A stretch of 64,000 nucleotides of DNA from Ovoidimarina sediminis (lineage in GTDB: Bacteria > Pseudomonadota > Alphaproteobacteria > Rhodobacterales > Rhodobacteraceae). The notes under the pieces are model-generated. The model worked only from the letters and a program-made list of their open reading frames with translations. It was not told where the DNA came from and ran no database searches. Position numbers and translations under genes: made by a program. The stretch covers positions 1-64,000 of the forward strand of contig NZ_JAWHTE010000024.1 in assembly GCF_032586175.1 (NCBI RefSeq). Direction: 5' to 3'. Within the stretch, counting starts at the first letter, position 1. Every line of letters begins with the position of its first letter. Below, one piece after another: positions 54,136-62,432 of the stretch.

Positions 54136-55023
54136 ATGAAAGATATTCAGACGCCTGCCAATAAGAACGCCCTTCCCCCCATAGGAACCCTGTGGATCGG
54201 CGGATCACTCACTTGGCTGGAGCAGCTTTGCCTGACATCTTTCGTCGCCAATGGCCACCCGACGACGCTCTTTACGTACAGCAAGGTTACGGGCGTTCCC
54301 GAAGGCGTCAACGTGTCCGATGGCCGGGACATTCTCGACACCGAGCAATTCGTCACTCATGCGCGCTCGGAAAGCGTTGCACTTTTTTCCGATCTCTTCC
54401 GGTTCCACATGGTCCGGAAACGCCCCGGCATGATCTGGGTGGATACCGACATCTACTGCCACCGCCCGATCGATTTCGAGGAGGAATACCTTTTCGGCTA
54501 CGAGCGATATCGCTCCGACGCGCGCAATCAGGTCAATGGTGCTGTCCTTCGGCTTCCGCAGGGGTCAGAGGCCCTGGCCTCCATGATCTCCTTCATGGAG
54601 GAACCACACCCCATCCCGGATTGGCTGCCACCAAGGCACCTCGCTCCGATCCTCGAACGGAAGAACGCCGGAAATCCAATGCATGTGTCCGAGATGATCT
54701 GGGGCATTTGGGGTCCGGTCGGCTTCACTGCCCATCTGCGAATGAGCGGTGAGATCAGCCACGCAAAGCCAATCGATGTCTTTTACCCGGTTCCTTTCGC
54801 AGACAGAACTGTGTTTTTCCGGAGACCGGCAATCGCCGGACGGTACCTAACCGAGGAAACCCGAACGATTCATTTGTGGGCACCGATCAAGAAGCGAGCG
54901 GCACGCAAACATGACGGGCTCTGCCGCCCCGGCAGTTTCCTTGCCGGACTCCTCAAAAAGCACGGAATAGATGACGCCGCCGCACCCATCCCAGTAACTC
55001 GCGCCCGCGAGGTCGTCGCTTAG
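54136..55023 (+). CDS. Glycosyltransferase (GT32-like, DXD)
   Basis: 295 residues. GTLWIGGSLTWLEQLCLTSF and the DXD motif GMIWVDTDIYCHRPIDFEEE identify a sugar-binding DXD transferase of the GT32/capsular type, followed by NQVNGAVLRLPQGSEAL. It is the last gene of the glycan group, 40 bases before the tRNA-Thr on the complement strand. Confidence 0.75.
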   Translation: MKDIQTPANKNALPPIGTLWIGGSLTWLEQLCLTSFVANGHPTTLFTYSKVTGVPEGVNVSDGRDILDTEQFVTHARSESVALFSDLFRFHMVRKRPGMIWVDTDIYCHRPIDFEEEYLFGYERYRSDARNQVNGAVLRLPQGSEALASMISFMEEPHPIPDWLPPRHLAPILERKNAGNPMHVSEMIWGIWGPVGFTAHLRMSGEISHAKPIDVFYPVPFADRTVFFRRPAIAGRYLTEETRTIHLWAPIKKRAARKHDGLCRPGSFLAGLLKKHGIDDAAAPIPVTRAREVVA

Positions 55024-55064
55024 CGCGCGGAGCACGCGCCAGTCGCAATCATTCCGGGTGTCGC

Positions 55065-55139
55065 TGGTGCCGCAGGGGAGGATTGAACTCCCGACCTCAC
55101 CCTTACCAAGGGTGCGCTCTACCACTGAGCTACTGCGGC
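55065..55139 (-). tRNA. tRNA-Thr (anticodon GGT)
   Basis: On the complement strand: acceptor GCCGCAG with CTGCGGC, discriminator A and encoded CCA. D-loop GCTCAGTGGTAGAGC, anticodon loop TTGGTAA, T-arm GGGAGTTCAATCCTCCC. GGT reads ACC and ACU. Confidence 0.95.
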
Positions 55140-55225
55140 TTGCGTGGCGCGGGGGATACTGACAATCGCCCTATCGCGCAAGCCCATTCTGGACCGGCCC
55201 GCGCCGCTCATGTAGACAATGCCCC

Positions 55226-55363
55226 ATGGGCAAGAAACCCGCGACCCCGAAGGCCAAAAGCCCGTCCTCCTCGCGCGAGGACAGGTTGAAGGCTGCGCTG
55301 AAGGCCAATCTCCAGAAACGCAAGGCACAGGCGCGGGCGCGGACGGCAGAAACAAAAAGCTGA
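55226..55363 (+). CDS. Very small basic protein upstream of murA
   Basis: 45 residues, ATG at 55226 to TGA at 55361. The sequence is Lys/Arg/Ala-rich (MGKKPATPKAKSPSSSREDR, then LKAALKANLQKRKAQARART). It is 10 bases before murA and is a conserved small gene in this block of Rhodobacteraceae. There is no clear function; perhaps a basic RNA-binding or ribosome-associated peptide. Confidence 0.6.
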   Translation: MGKKPATPKAKSPSSSREDRLKAALKANLQKRKAQARARTAETKS

Positions 55364-55373
55364 AGGCAGAGCC

Positions 55374-56642
55374 ATGGATTCGATTTGTGTGACGGGCGGT
55401 GCGGCGCTCGCGGGCGAAATCCCGATTGCAGGGGCGAAGAACGCCTGTCTGACGCTGATGCCGGCGACACTTCTGACCGATGACCCGTTGACGCTGACCA
55501 ACGCGCCCCGGCTCTCCGACATCCGCACCATGACACTCCTTCTGCAATCCCTTGGGGCCGAGGTGTCGGCGCTGCAGGAGGGTCGCGTCCTCGCGCTCTC
55601 CTCCCATGCGCTGGACAGCCACCGTGCGGAATACGACATCGTCCGAAAGATGCGCGCGTCGATCCTCGTGCTCGGCCCGCTCCTGGCCCGCCACGGTGAG
55701 GCCGAGGTTTCGCTTCCCGGCGGCTGCGCAATCGGCGCGCGTCCCGTCGATCTGCATCTTAAAGGGCTCGAACAGCTGGGCGCCGTGCTTGAACTTAAAG
55801 ACGGTTACGTTCACGCCACCGCGAAGGGTGGGCTCAGGGGCGGGCGCGTCAGCTTCCCCTTCGTCTCGGTGGGCGCCACCGAAAACGTTCTGATGGCCGC
55901 AACGCTCGCCAAGGGCACCACCGTCATCGAGAACGCGGCGCGTGAACCCGAGATTGTCGACCTCGCCCGCTGCCTCCGCGCCATGGGCGCCGCGATCGAG
56001 GGCGAGGGCAGCGATACGATCACCGTCGAAGGTGTCGATGCGCTCCACGGCGCGACCCATCAGGTTGTGACCGACCGGATCGAGCTTGGCACCTACATGT
56101 TGGCCCCCGCGATCACCGGCGGCACCGTCGAATGCCTCGGCGGACGAATGGAGCTTGTCGAAAGCTTCGCCGAAAAGCTCGATGAAGCGGGCATCTCGGT
56201 CGAGGAAACCGCCCGCGGCCTCAAGGTCAGCCGGAAGAACGGCCGCATTCGCGCGGTCGACGTTGAAACCGCGCCTTTTCCCGGCTTCCCCACGGATTTG
56301 CAGGCGCAGATGATGGCGCTTCTATGCACTGCCGAAGGCGAAAGCCACCTGCACGAAACGATCTTCGAGAACCGTTTCATGCATGCGCCCGAACTGATGC
56401 GCATGGGGGCCGAGATCGATGTCTCCGGCGGCACCGCGACCGTGCGGGGGGTCGACCGGCTGAAGGGCGCGCCCGTCATGGCCACCGATCTGCGGGCCAG
56501 TGTCTCACTGATCCTCGCGGGCCTCGCGGCCGAGGGCGATACGCTCGTAAACCGCGTCTACCACCTCGATCGCGGCTATGAACGGGTCGAGGAAAAGCTG
56601 TCGGCCTGCGGCGCGACGATCGAACGGGTCAGCGGATCATGA
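55374..56642 (+). CDS. murA: UDP-N-acetylglucosamine 1-carboxyvinyltransferase
   Basis: 422 residues, the usual length. IPIAGAKNACLTLMPATLLT carries the substrate-binding Lys22-Asn23; the catalytic Cys118 lies in SLPGGCAIGARPVDLHLKGL. It catalyses the first committed step of peptidoglycan synthesis from UDP-GlcNAc and phosphoenolpyruvate in the cytoplasm. The Cys makes it fosfomycin-sensitive in principle. It overlaps the DUF2948 gene by ATGA. Confidence 0.97.
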   Translation: MDSICVTGGAALAGEIPIAGAKNACLTLMPATLLTDDPLTLTNAPRLSDIRTMTLLLQSLGAEVSALQEGRVLALSSHALDSHRAEYDIVRKMRASILVLGPLLARHGEAEVSLPGGCAIGARPVDLHLKGLEQLGAVLELKDGYVHATAKGGLRGGRVSFPFVSVGATENVLMAATLAKGTTVIENAAREPEIVDLARCLRAMGAAIEGEGSDTITVEGVDALHGATHQVVTDRIELGTYMLAPAITGGTVECLGGRMELVESFAEKLDEAGISVEETARGLKVSRKNGRIRAVDVETAPFPGFPTDLQAQMMALLCTAEGESHLHETIFENRFMHAPELMRMGAEIDVSGGTATVRGVDRLKGAPVMATDLRASVSLILAGLAAEGDTLVNRVYHLDRGYERVEEKLSACGATIERVSGS

Positions 56643-57109
56643 CCGAAGACGCGCGCTTCGAAGACGCGGCTCCCCGCCCGATACGGCTGCGCGCGATGGA
56701 TGCAGACGACCTCAAGGTGATATCCGCCCTTGCACAGGACGCGATCTTTCCCGTCACCGAAATGCGCTGGGACAGGTCGCACCGCCGCTTCGCCGTCCTC
56801 CTGAACCGGTTCCGCTGGGAAGACAGCGCCTCGGGCCGTCATCCCGCCGAGCGGGTACAATGCGTGCTCGCGGTCGAGGATGTGGGCAAGGCCGCAACCC
56901 AGGGCATCGACCGGTCCGATAAGGACGTCATCCTCTCCCTTCTTTCGATCACTTTCGAGGCGGGGGATGACGGCACCGGCGCCGTGCTTCTGACGCTCGC
57001 GGGCGACGGGGCGATCCGTCTCGATGTGGAGGCGCTCGAAGTCACGCTGCGCGATGTCACCCGGCCCTATGTTGCGCCTTCCGGCAAGATACCAAAGCAC
57101 CCCGAATGA
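56639..57109 (+). CDS. DUF2948 family protein
   Basis: 156 residues, ATG within the murA stop (ATGA). DUF2948 shows RPIRLRAMDADDLKVISALA, DAIFPVTEMRWDRSHRRFAV and RLDVEALEVTLRDVTRPYVA. A small soluble protein of unknown function, conserved with murA and hisD in this order. Its stop overlaps the GNAT start. Confidence 0.9.
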   Translation: MTEDARFEDAAPRPIRLRAMDADDLKVISALAQDAIFPVTEMRWDRSHRRFAVLLNRFRWEDSASGRHPAERVQCVLAVEDVGKAATQGIDRSDKDVILSLLSITFEAGDDGTGAVLLTLAGDGAIRLDVEALEVTLRDVTRPYVAPSGKIPKHPE

Positions 57110-57606
57110 CGGGCGTGCCGCGCCGCCTGACAGGCGGTGATGCCGCCGCCTATCGCGCACTCCGGCTCGACGCCCTGACGGCTCATCCCGATGCCTACGG
57201 CGCTGGCGCGAAGGACTGGGAGGCTCGAGCGCTCGACGAAGTCGCCGCGCTGCTCGACACCGGGAACACCTTCGGGGTCTTTGACGGCACGGGCCTTGCA
57301 GGTATCGCGACACTTGTCGCCGAGAGGGGCGCGCATCAGCGCCACCTCGGGATGGTCTACGCCGTCTACGTCACACCCGCCGCGCGGGGAACCGGCCTCT
57401 TCGACGCGCTCATGTCCGCAATCGAGGCCCGGGCGAAAGAGCTTGGCCTTCTGCAACTCGTCCTCCACGCCGGCCACCACAACGCCCGCGCCATTGCCGC
57501 CTACCAGCGCGCGGGCTACCGGATCACCGGCACGATCCCCCGCGCCCTTCGCGTCGGCGAGGCTTTTTTCGACGAGGCCGTGATGGTTAAGGCCCTCGAC
57601 GCTTGA
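57106..57606 (+). CDS. GNAT-family N-acetyltransferase
   Basis: 166 residues, overlapping the previous gene by ATGA. The GNAT acetyl-CoA-binding segment is MVYAVYVTPAARGTGLFDAL (R/Q-x-x-G-x-G/A pattern), followed by LQLVLHAGHHNARAIAAYQR and AGYRITGTIPRA. The substrate is unknown. hisD begins 47 bases downstream. Confidence 0.85.
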   Translation: MTGVPRRLTGGDAAAYRALRLDALTAHPDAYGAGAKDWEARALDEVAALLDTGNTFGVFDGTGLAGIATLVAERGAHQRHLGMVYAVYVTPAARGTGLFDALMSAIEARAKELGLLQLVLHAGHHNARAIAAYQRAGYRITGTIPRALRVGEAFFDEAVMVKALDA

Positions 57607-57652
57607 GGCCCCTGCCGCCCACGGCTATGTGACGTGCGGCAGGAGACAGAAG

Positions 57653-58960
57653 ATGCCCCAGTTTCTTTCAACCCGCGATCCCGCGTTCAAGGCCCGGTTT
57701 CAGGCCGTCCTCGGCCAGAAACGCGAAGACGCGCCCGATGTGGATGCCGCCGTTGCGGGCATTATCGCCGATGTCCGCGCCCGAGGCGATGCCGCCGTAA
57801 TCGAACTGACCGAGACATTCGACCGGGTGCGCCTAACGCACGAAACGCTCGCCTTCTCCGAAGCAGAGATCGACGCCGCCGTGGCAGAGGTGCCGCAGGC
57901 CGAACGCGCAGCGCTCGAACTCGCCGCCGTCCGCATACGCGACTACCACGACCGGCAACGCCCCGAAAACGCGCAGTGGCAGGACGCGACCGGTGCAGAA
58001 CTCGGCTGGCGGTGGAGCGCGGTTTCGGCCGCGGGCCTCTATGTGCCTGGCGGCCTTGCCTCCTATCCTTCGTCGGTTCTCATGAACGCGATCCCCGCCG
58101 CCGTCGCCGGGGTCGAACGGCTCGTCATCGCGGTGCCCACGCCGAACGGTACGGTCAACCCGCTCGTCCTCCTCGCCGCGCGCCTTTCGGGTGTCGACAC
58201 GATCTACCGGATCGGCGGCGCTCAGGCCATCGCCGCGCTCGCCTACGGCACCGAAACCATCCAGGCCGTCGACAAGATCACCGGCCCCGGAAACGCCTAT
58301 GTCGCCGCCGCAAAGCGCCGGGTCTTCGGTCAGGTCGGAATCGATATGATCGCGGGCCCCAGCGAAATCCTCGTCATCGCCGACGCCGCGAACGATCCCG
58401 ACTGGATCGCCATCGATCTTCTGAGCCAGGCCGAACACGACGAAAGCGCCCAGTCGATCCTCATCACCACAGACGAAGGCTTCGGCACCGCCGTCGCCCA
58501 GGCTGTCGAGGCGCGGCTCGAAACCCTCGATCGCCGCGCCATCGCCGGGGCCAGCTGGCGTGATTTCGGTGTGGTCATCACCGTTCGCGATCTGGACGAA
58601 GCCGCGGCACTGTCGGATCGGATTGCCCCGGAGCACCTCGAACTCTGCGTTGCCGATCCCGACGCGTTGCTCGGCAAGATCCGCCATGCGGGTGCCGTCT
58701 TCCTCGGCCAGTGGACGCCCGAGGCCATCGGCGATTACATCGGCGGGCCGAACCACGTGCTGCCCACCGCACGTTCCGCCCGGTTCTCAAGTGGCCTCTC
58801 CGTACTCGATTTCATGAAGCGCACCACCGTCGCCCGGATGACGCCGGGGGCCCTTCGGGCCATCGGCCCGGCGGCCGAAACCCTCGCCGCGTCCGAAAGC
58901 CTGGGCGCCCACGGCGCCTCCGTCAGGGCGCGGCTCGATAAACTGAACGAGGCCACGTAA
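57653..58960 (+). CDS. hisD: Histidinol dehydrogenase
   Basis: 435 residues from the ATG at 57653, with AGGAGA ten bases upstream; a GTG 24 bases earlier is less likely. Typical motifs: LYVPGGLASYPSSVLMNAIP, GPGNAYVAAAKRRVFGQVGI, GPSEILVIADAANDPDWIA, LSQAEHDESAQ (metal His) and APEHLELCV (catalytic Glu-His). It oxidises histidinol to histidine in two NAD-dependent steps with zinc. It is 0 bases from the UPF0262 gene. Confidence 0.97.
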   Translation: MPQFLSTRDPAFKARFQAVLGQKREDAPDVDAAVAGIIADVRARGDAAVIELTETFDRVRLTHETLAFSEAEIDAAVAEVPQAERAALELAAVRIRDYHDRQRPENAQWQDATGAELGWRWSAVSAAGLYVPGGLASYPSSVLMNAIPAAVAGVERLVIAVPTPNGTVNPLVLLAARLSGVDTIYRIGGAQAIAALAYGTETIQAVDKITGPGNAYVAAAKRRVFGQVGIDMIAGPSEILVIADAANDPDWIAIDLLSQAEHDESAQSILITTDEGFGTAVAQAVEARLETLDRRAIAGASWRDFGVVITVRDLDEAAALSDRIAPEHLELCVADPDALLGKIRHAGAVFLGQWTPEAIGDYIGGPNHVLPTARSARFSSGLSVLDFMKRTTVARMTPGALRAIGPAAETLAASESLGAHGASVRARLDKLNEAT

Positions 58961-59440
58961 ATGAGCCGTCTTTGCAAGATAGAGATCGACGACAGCGCCC
59001 TGCCCGCTCCTACACCGGAGATCGAACAGGAGCGCAAGGTGGCCGTCTTCGACCTCCTTGAGGAAAACAGCTTCTACATCCCCGCCCGCGAAGGGCGCGC
59101 GGTGCCGCCCGGGCCCTACGCCCTTCTGCTGGCGATCCGCGAAAAACGCCTCGTATTCGAAATCACCACCGAAGACGGCACACCGGCGGGCGAATTCCAC
59201 CTGTCCCTCGGCCCCTTCCGGCAGGTCGTGAAAGACTACTTCCAGATCTGCGAAAGCTATTTCGAAGCGGTCAAAACCCTGCCCCCCAGCCAGATCGAAA
59301 CCATCGACATGGCCCGCCGCGGCATACACAACGAAGGCGCGCGGGTCCTCCAGGAACGTCTCGAAGGCAAGGCCGAGGTCGATACCGACACAGCCCGCCG
59401 CCTCTTTACCCTGATCTGCGTCCTGCATTTCGGAGGTTGA
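58961..59440 (+). CDS. UPF0262 family protein
   Basis: 159 residues starting directly after the hisD stop. The family pattern is VFDLLEENSFYIPAREGRAV, PYALLLAIREKRLVFEITTE and SLGPFRQVVKDYFQICESYF, ending in RRLFTLICVLHFGG. It is conserved beside hisD in Rhodobacterales; the function is unknown. Confidence 0.93.
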   Translation: MSRLCKIEIDDSALPAPTPEIEQERKVAVFDLLEENSFYIPAREGRAVPPGPYALLLAIREKRLVFEITTEDGTPAGEFHLSLGPFRQVVKDYFQICESYFEAVKTLPPSQIETIDMARRGIHNEGARVLQERLEGKAEVDTDTARRLFTLICVLHFGG

Positions 59441-59441
59441 T

Positions 59442-59900
59442 GTGGGGGCGAACCTTCCAGGTTCTGTACTTTTCTGCTGCGATCACAACGCCGTCCGCTC
59501 CCCGATGGCAGAGGGGCTCATGAAGAAATTCTACGGACACCGCGCCTATGTGCAGTCTGCGGGCGTGAAGGGAGATCTCGAGATCGACGGTTTTTCGATC
59601 GCCGTCTGCGCCGAACTCGGTGTCGAGCTCTCCCGCCACCGCTCGCGCAGCTTCGACGAAATGCAGGAATGGGGGGATGATCTCTCCAGTTTCGACCTGA
59701 TCGTTGCCCTTTCTCCCGCGGCTCAGCGCAAGGCATTGGAATTTAACCGTTTCCATCACATGGATGTGCAATATTGGCCGATCCTCGACCCCACGGGGCT
59801 AGGAGAAACGCGCGAAGCAAAACTCGAAAGCTACCGCCAGGCGCGCGACCAGATCGTGGCCCGCATGATCGAAACCTTCGGCGAACCGCTGGAGCGCTGA
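59442..59900 (+). CDS. Low-molecular-weight phosphotyrosine phosphatase family protein
   Basis: 152 residues from a GTG. The CX5R phosphatase loop is CDHNAVRSPMAEG (Cys13, Arg19), near the N-terminus, and the acid Asp is in YWPILDPTGLG. These folds act as protein-tyrosine phosphatases or arsenate reductases. The neighbour order (hisD, UPF0262, this gene, infA) is the typical one, which argues for a housekeeping phosphatase rather than arsenic resistance. Confidence 0.88.
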   Translation: MGANLPGSVLFCCDHNAVRSPMAEGLMKKFYGHRAYVQSAGVKGDLEIDGFSIAVCAELGVELSRHRSRSFDEMQEWGDDLSSFDLIVALSPAAQRKALEFNRFHHMDVQYWPILDPTGLGETREAKLESYRQARDQIVARMIETFGEPLER

Positions 59901-60045
59901 CACGCAGGGTTCCTAGCCACAGACCCGCCCCGCCCGGATTGCCACAACCCGCAGTCGAAATCCCTTTTCCACTTGAAAAAACACCCTTTCAGGCGCATTT
60001 ACCTGCAGGCCCGGGCTCTGCCGGGTCGACAACACTGGAGACATC

Positions 60046-60264
60046 ATGGCCAAGGAAGAACTTCTCGAATTCCCCGGCGTCGTGAAGGAGCTCCTGCCGA
60101 ACGCGACATTCCGGGTCGAACTCGAGAACGGCCATGAGATCATCGCACATACGGCGGGAAAGATGCGCAAGAACCGCATCCGCGTCCTCGCAGGCGACAA
60201 GGTACAGGTGGAAATGACGCCCTACGACCTCACGAAGGGGCGCATCAACTACCGTTTCAAGTAA
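60046..60264 (+). CDS. infA: Translation initiation factor IF-1
   Basis: 72 residues, the standard length. MAKEELLEFPGVVKELLPNA, HEIIAHTAGKMRKNRIRVLA and YDLTKGRINYRFK follow the canonical OB-fold IF-1. It blocks the ribosomal A-site during initiation. It is followed by maf after 18 bases. Confidence 0.98.
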   Translation: MAKEELLEFPGVVKELLPNATFRVELENGHEIIAHTAGKMRKNRIRVLAGDKVQVEMTPYDLTKGRINYRFK

Positions 60265-60282
60265 ACGGCTGGGGGTGGCCCC

Positions 60283-60855
60283 ATGGCCCGTCCCCGTCTG
60301 ATCCTCGGATCCGGCAGTCCACGCCGGCTGGAGCTTCTGGGCCAGCTCGGGCTGACGCCGGTTGACATCATCAGCCCCGATATCGACGAAACCCCCGGCA
60401 AGGGCGAGCAGCCCCGGCCCTATTGCCTGCGCATGGCGCAGGAAAAGGCCAGGGCGATTCCGGCCGGACCTGAGGATGTCGTTCTCTCGGCCGACACCAC
60501 CGTCGCGCTTGGCCGCCGCATCCTCGGCAAACCCGAGGGCCGGGGCGAGGCGCGCGCCTTCCTCGAAATGATGTCGGGCCGCCGCCATTCGGTGATCACC
60601 GCGATCTCCGTCCGCCACGGTGAACGGCAGGTTGACCGCGACAACGTCACCGCCGTCCGCATGAAGCGCCTCTCAGACGCCGAGATCGAGGGCTATCTCG
60701 ACACCGGCGACTGGCAGGGCAAGGCGGGCGGTTACGCCATTCAGGGCCCTGCCGCGGCCTTCATTCCCTGGATCCAGGGCAGCTATTCCGGGGTGATGGG
60801 GCTACCCCTCGCCGAAACCGCAGCACTTTTGCGCAGCACCGGCGTGCTGCCATGA
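60283..60855 (+). CDS. Maf-like nucleoside triphosphate pyrophosphatase
   Basis: 190 residues. LILGSGSPRRLELLGQLGLT, ADTTVALGRRILGKPE (the substrate-binding DTTV region), and QGKAGGYAIQGPAAAFIPWI are Maf hallmarks. It hydrolyses non-canonical or bulk NTPs to the monophosphate, including dTTP/UTP or modified pyrimidines. It overlaps the ribonuclease gene by four bases. Confidence 0.93.
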   Translation: MARPRLILGSGSPRRLELLGQLGLTPVDIISPDIDETPGKGEQPRPYCLRMAQEKARAIPAGPEDVVLSADTTVALGRRILGKPEGRGEARAFLEMMSGRRHSVITAISVRHGERQVDRDNVTAVRMKRLSDAEIEGYLDTGDWQGKAGGYAIQGPAAAFIPWIQGSYSGVMGLPLAETAALLRSTGVLP

Positions 60856-62012
60856 AGGGCCGCGTCCTCGCAATCGGTGATCGCCGCGCGGCACTCATGA
60901 TCGACGGGCGCCTGGAAGATCTCGTGCTGCTGCCCCGCGACCCCTCGTTAACGCCCTCTACAGGCGAAATACGCGTTGCCCGCGTCACCCGGATCCTCCC
61001 GAACGGGCGCGGCGCGTTCTGCGATCTTGGGCCTGCGGGCGATGGATTCCTCCGCCAACCCGGCGCGCTCAAAGCGGGCGATCGCATTGCGGCACAGGTT
61101 GCGGGCCTGCCCGAACCCGGCAAGGCCGTGCCGCTGACCACGCGCCTTCTCTTCAAGGGGCCGCGCCTCATTCTGACGCCCGAGGCGCCCGGAGTGAACG
61201 TCTCCCGCAAAATCGGCAACACCGCCGAACGTGACCGGCTGACAGAAGCTGTCGCGGCGGCCCTTGCCCGCGCCGGTGCGCCTGAACCGTCTCCCGGCGT
61301 CATCATCCGAAGCGCTGCGCGCGGCGAAGAGGCCGAGGCGCTCGACCGCGAACTTCAGCGCCTCCTTGCGGCATGGCGCAACATCCCCAAACATCTCGCC
61401 CACGACGATCCCCCGGGGCGAGTGATCGAGGAGTATGCCCTGCCCCGGGTCCTAGCCGAATGGCTCTTCCCGCTGCCTGACGAAATACTCTGCACGCGCG
61501 AGGCAGAAGAAGGCTACCGAACCCTCCATCCCGCTCCTGGTTCCGCCTTGGGCGACGAGGCCGTGAACTTCTGGGGCGATCCCCGCCCCGTCGCTCGCCT
61601 GCGCGCGGTGGCGGATCCGTTCGAGGCCGCGGGCGCCGCCGATGCGCTTGCCGCGCTCATGACGCCGGACGTCGCCGTAGGCCCCGCAACCATGGCAATC
61701 GAGGCCACCCGTGCCCTCGTCGCGGTCGATGTGAACACGGGCGGAGATTTTTCGCCCGCCGCGGGCCTGAAGGCCAACCTCGCCGCCGCCCGCGACCTGC
61801 CCCGCCAGCTCCGCCTGCGCGGCCTCGGCGGCCAGATCGTCGTCGATTTCGCGCCCCAGCCCAAGAAGGATCGCCGCACTCTTGAAGAGGCCTTGAAGAA
61901 GGCGTTCCGCGACGATCCGGTCGACACCGCGCTCGTGGGGTGGACGTCCATGGGGCTCTATGAAATGCAGCGCAAACGCGAACGCCGCCCTCTGGGGGAA
62001 AGCCTGCCGTGA
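60852..62012 (+). CDS. Ribonuclease E/G family protein
   Basis: 386 residues, ATG within the maf stop. The RNase E/G catalytic and S1-like parts are RVTRILPNGRGAFCDLGPAG, and ALVAVDVNTGGDFSPA with metal-binding Asp, followed by RLRGLGGQIVVDFAPQPKKD. It is shorter than RNase G (about 490), lacking the zinc-link and small-domain tail, as is usual for this alphaproteobacterial paralogue. It processes RNA 5' ends. Its stop overlaps yacG. Confidence 0.85.
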   Translation: MKGRVLAIGDRRAALMIDGRLEDLVLLPRDPSLTPSTGEIRVARVTRILPNGRGAFCDLGPAGDGFLRQPGALKAGDRIAAQVAGLPEPGKAVPLTTRLLFKGPRLILTPEAPGVNVSRKIGNTAERDRLTEAVAAALARAGAPEPSPGVIIRSAARGEEAEALDRELQRLLAAWRNIPKHLAHDDPPGRVIEEYALPRVLAEWLFPLPDEILCTREAEEGYRTLHPAPGSALGDEAVNFWGDPRPVARLRAVADPFEAAGAADALAALMTPDVAVGPATMAIEATRALVAVDVNTGGDFSPAAGLKANLAAARDLPRQLRLRGLGGQIVVDFAPQPKKDRRTLEEALKKAFRDDPVDTALVGWTSMGLYEMQRKRERRPLGESLP

Positions 62013-62179
62013 CCTGCCCGATCTGCAAGAAACAAACCGTGCGCGATCACCGCCCCTTCTGCTCGCAACGCTGCGCCGATCTCGATCTCGGGCGCTGGAT
62101 GACGGGGGCCTACACGATCCCCGTGAACGAGACGGATGACGACGATCGCCCGGCCCGCCCGGACACCGCGCCGGAGTGA
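62009..62179 (+). CDS. yacG: DNA gyrase inhibitor YacG (zinc-binding)
   Basis: 56 residues from a GTG overlapping the ribonuclease stop. The zinc knuckle is CPICKK near residue 3 and FCSQRCADLDLGRWMTGAYT, giving Cys-x2-Cys and Cys-x3-Cys. YacG binds GyrB and blocks its DNA-binding. The tail is acidic (NETDDDDRPARP). It ends the conserved block, 82 bases before tRNA-Phe. Confidence 0.9.
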   Translation: MTCPICKKQTVRDHRPFCSQRCADLDLGRWMTGAYTIPVNETDDDDRPARPDTAPE

Positions 62180-62261
62180 GATTTTCACGATTATCGCACT
62201 GGACAGCACCCGGCGTCGCGTCTAGAACACCGCGACCCCGAGGGGGCCACCCCCTCCCCGT

Positions 62262-62336
62262 GCCCGGGTAGCTCAGGGGTAGAGCAGTGGATTGAAAATC
62301 CTCGTGTCGGTGGTTCGATTCCGCCCCCGGGCACCA
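62262..62336 (+). tRNA. tRNA-Phe (anticodon GAA)
   Basis: Acceptor GCCCGGG pairs with CCCGGGC, then discriminator A and encoded CCA. D-arm TAGCTCAGGGGTAGAGCA, anticodon loop ATTGAAAAT, T-arm GGTTCGATTCC. The 3' end is a classical integration site; the recombinase at 62433 lies 96 bases downstream. Confidence 0.96.
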
Positions 62337-62432
62337 TAACTACCTGATATAGATGGATAATTTGAGAGGTTGATCGAACCTCCCTGCCCTGCGTAAAGTT
62401 ATACACAGTTATACACTTTTTCAGAGCGGATT

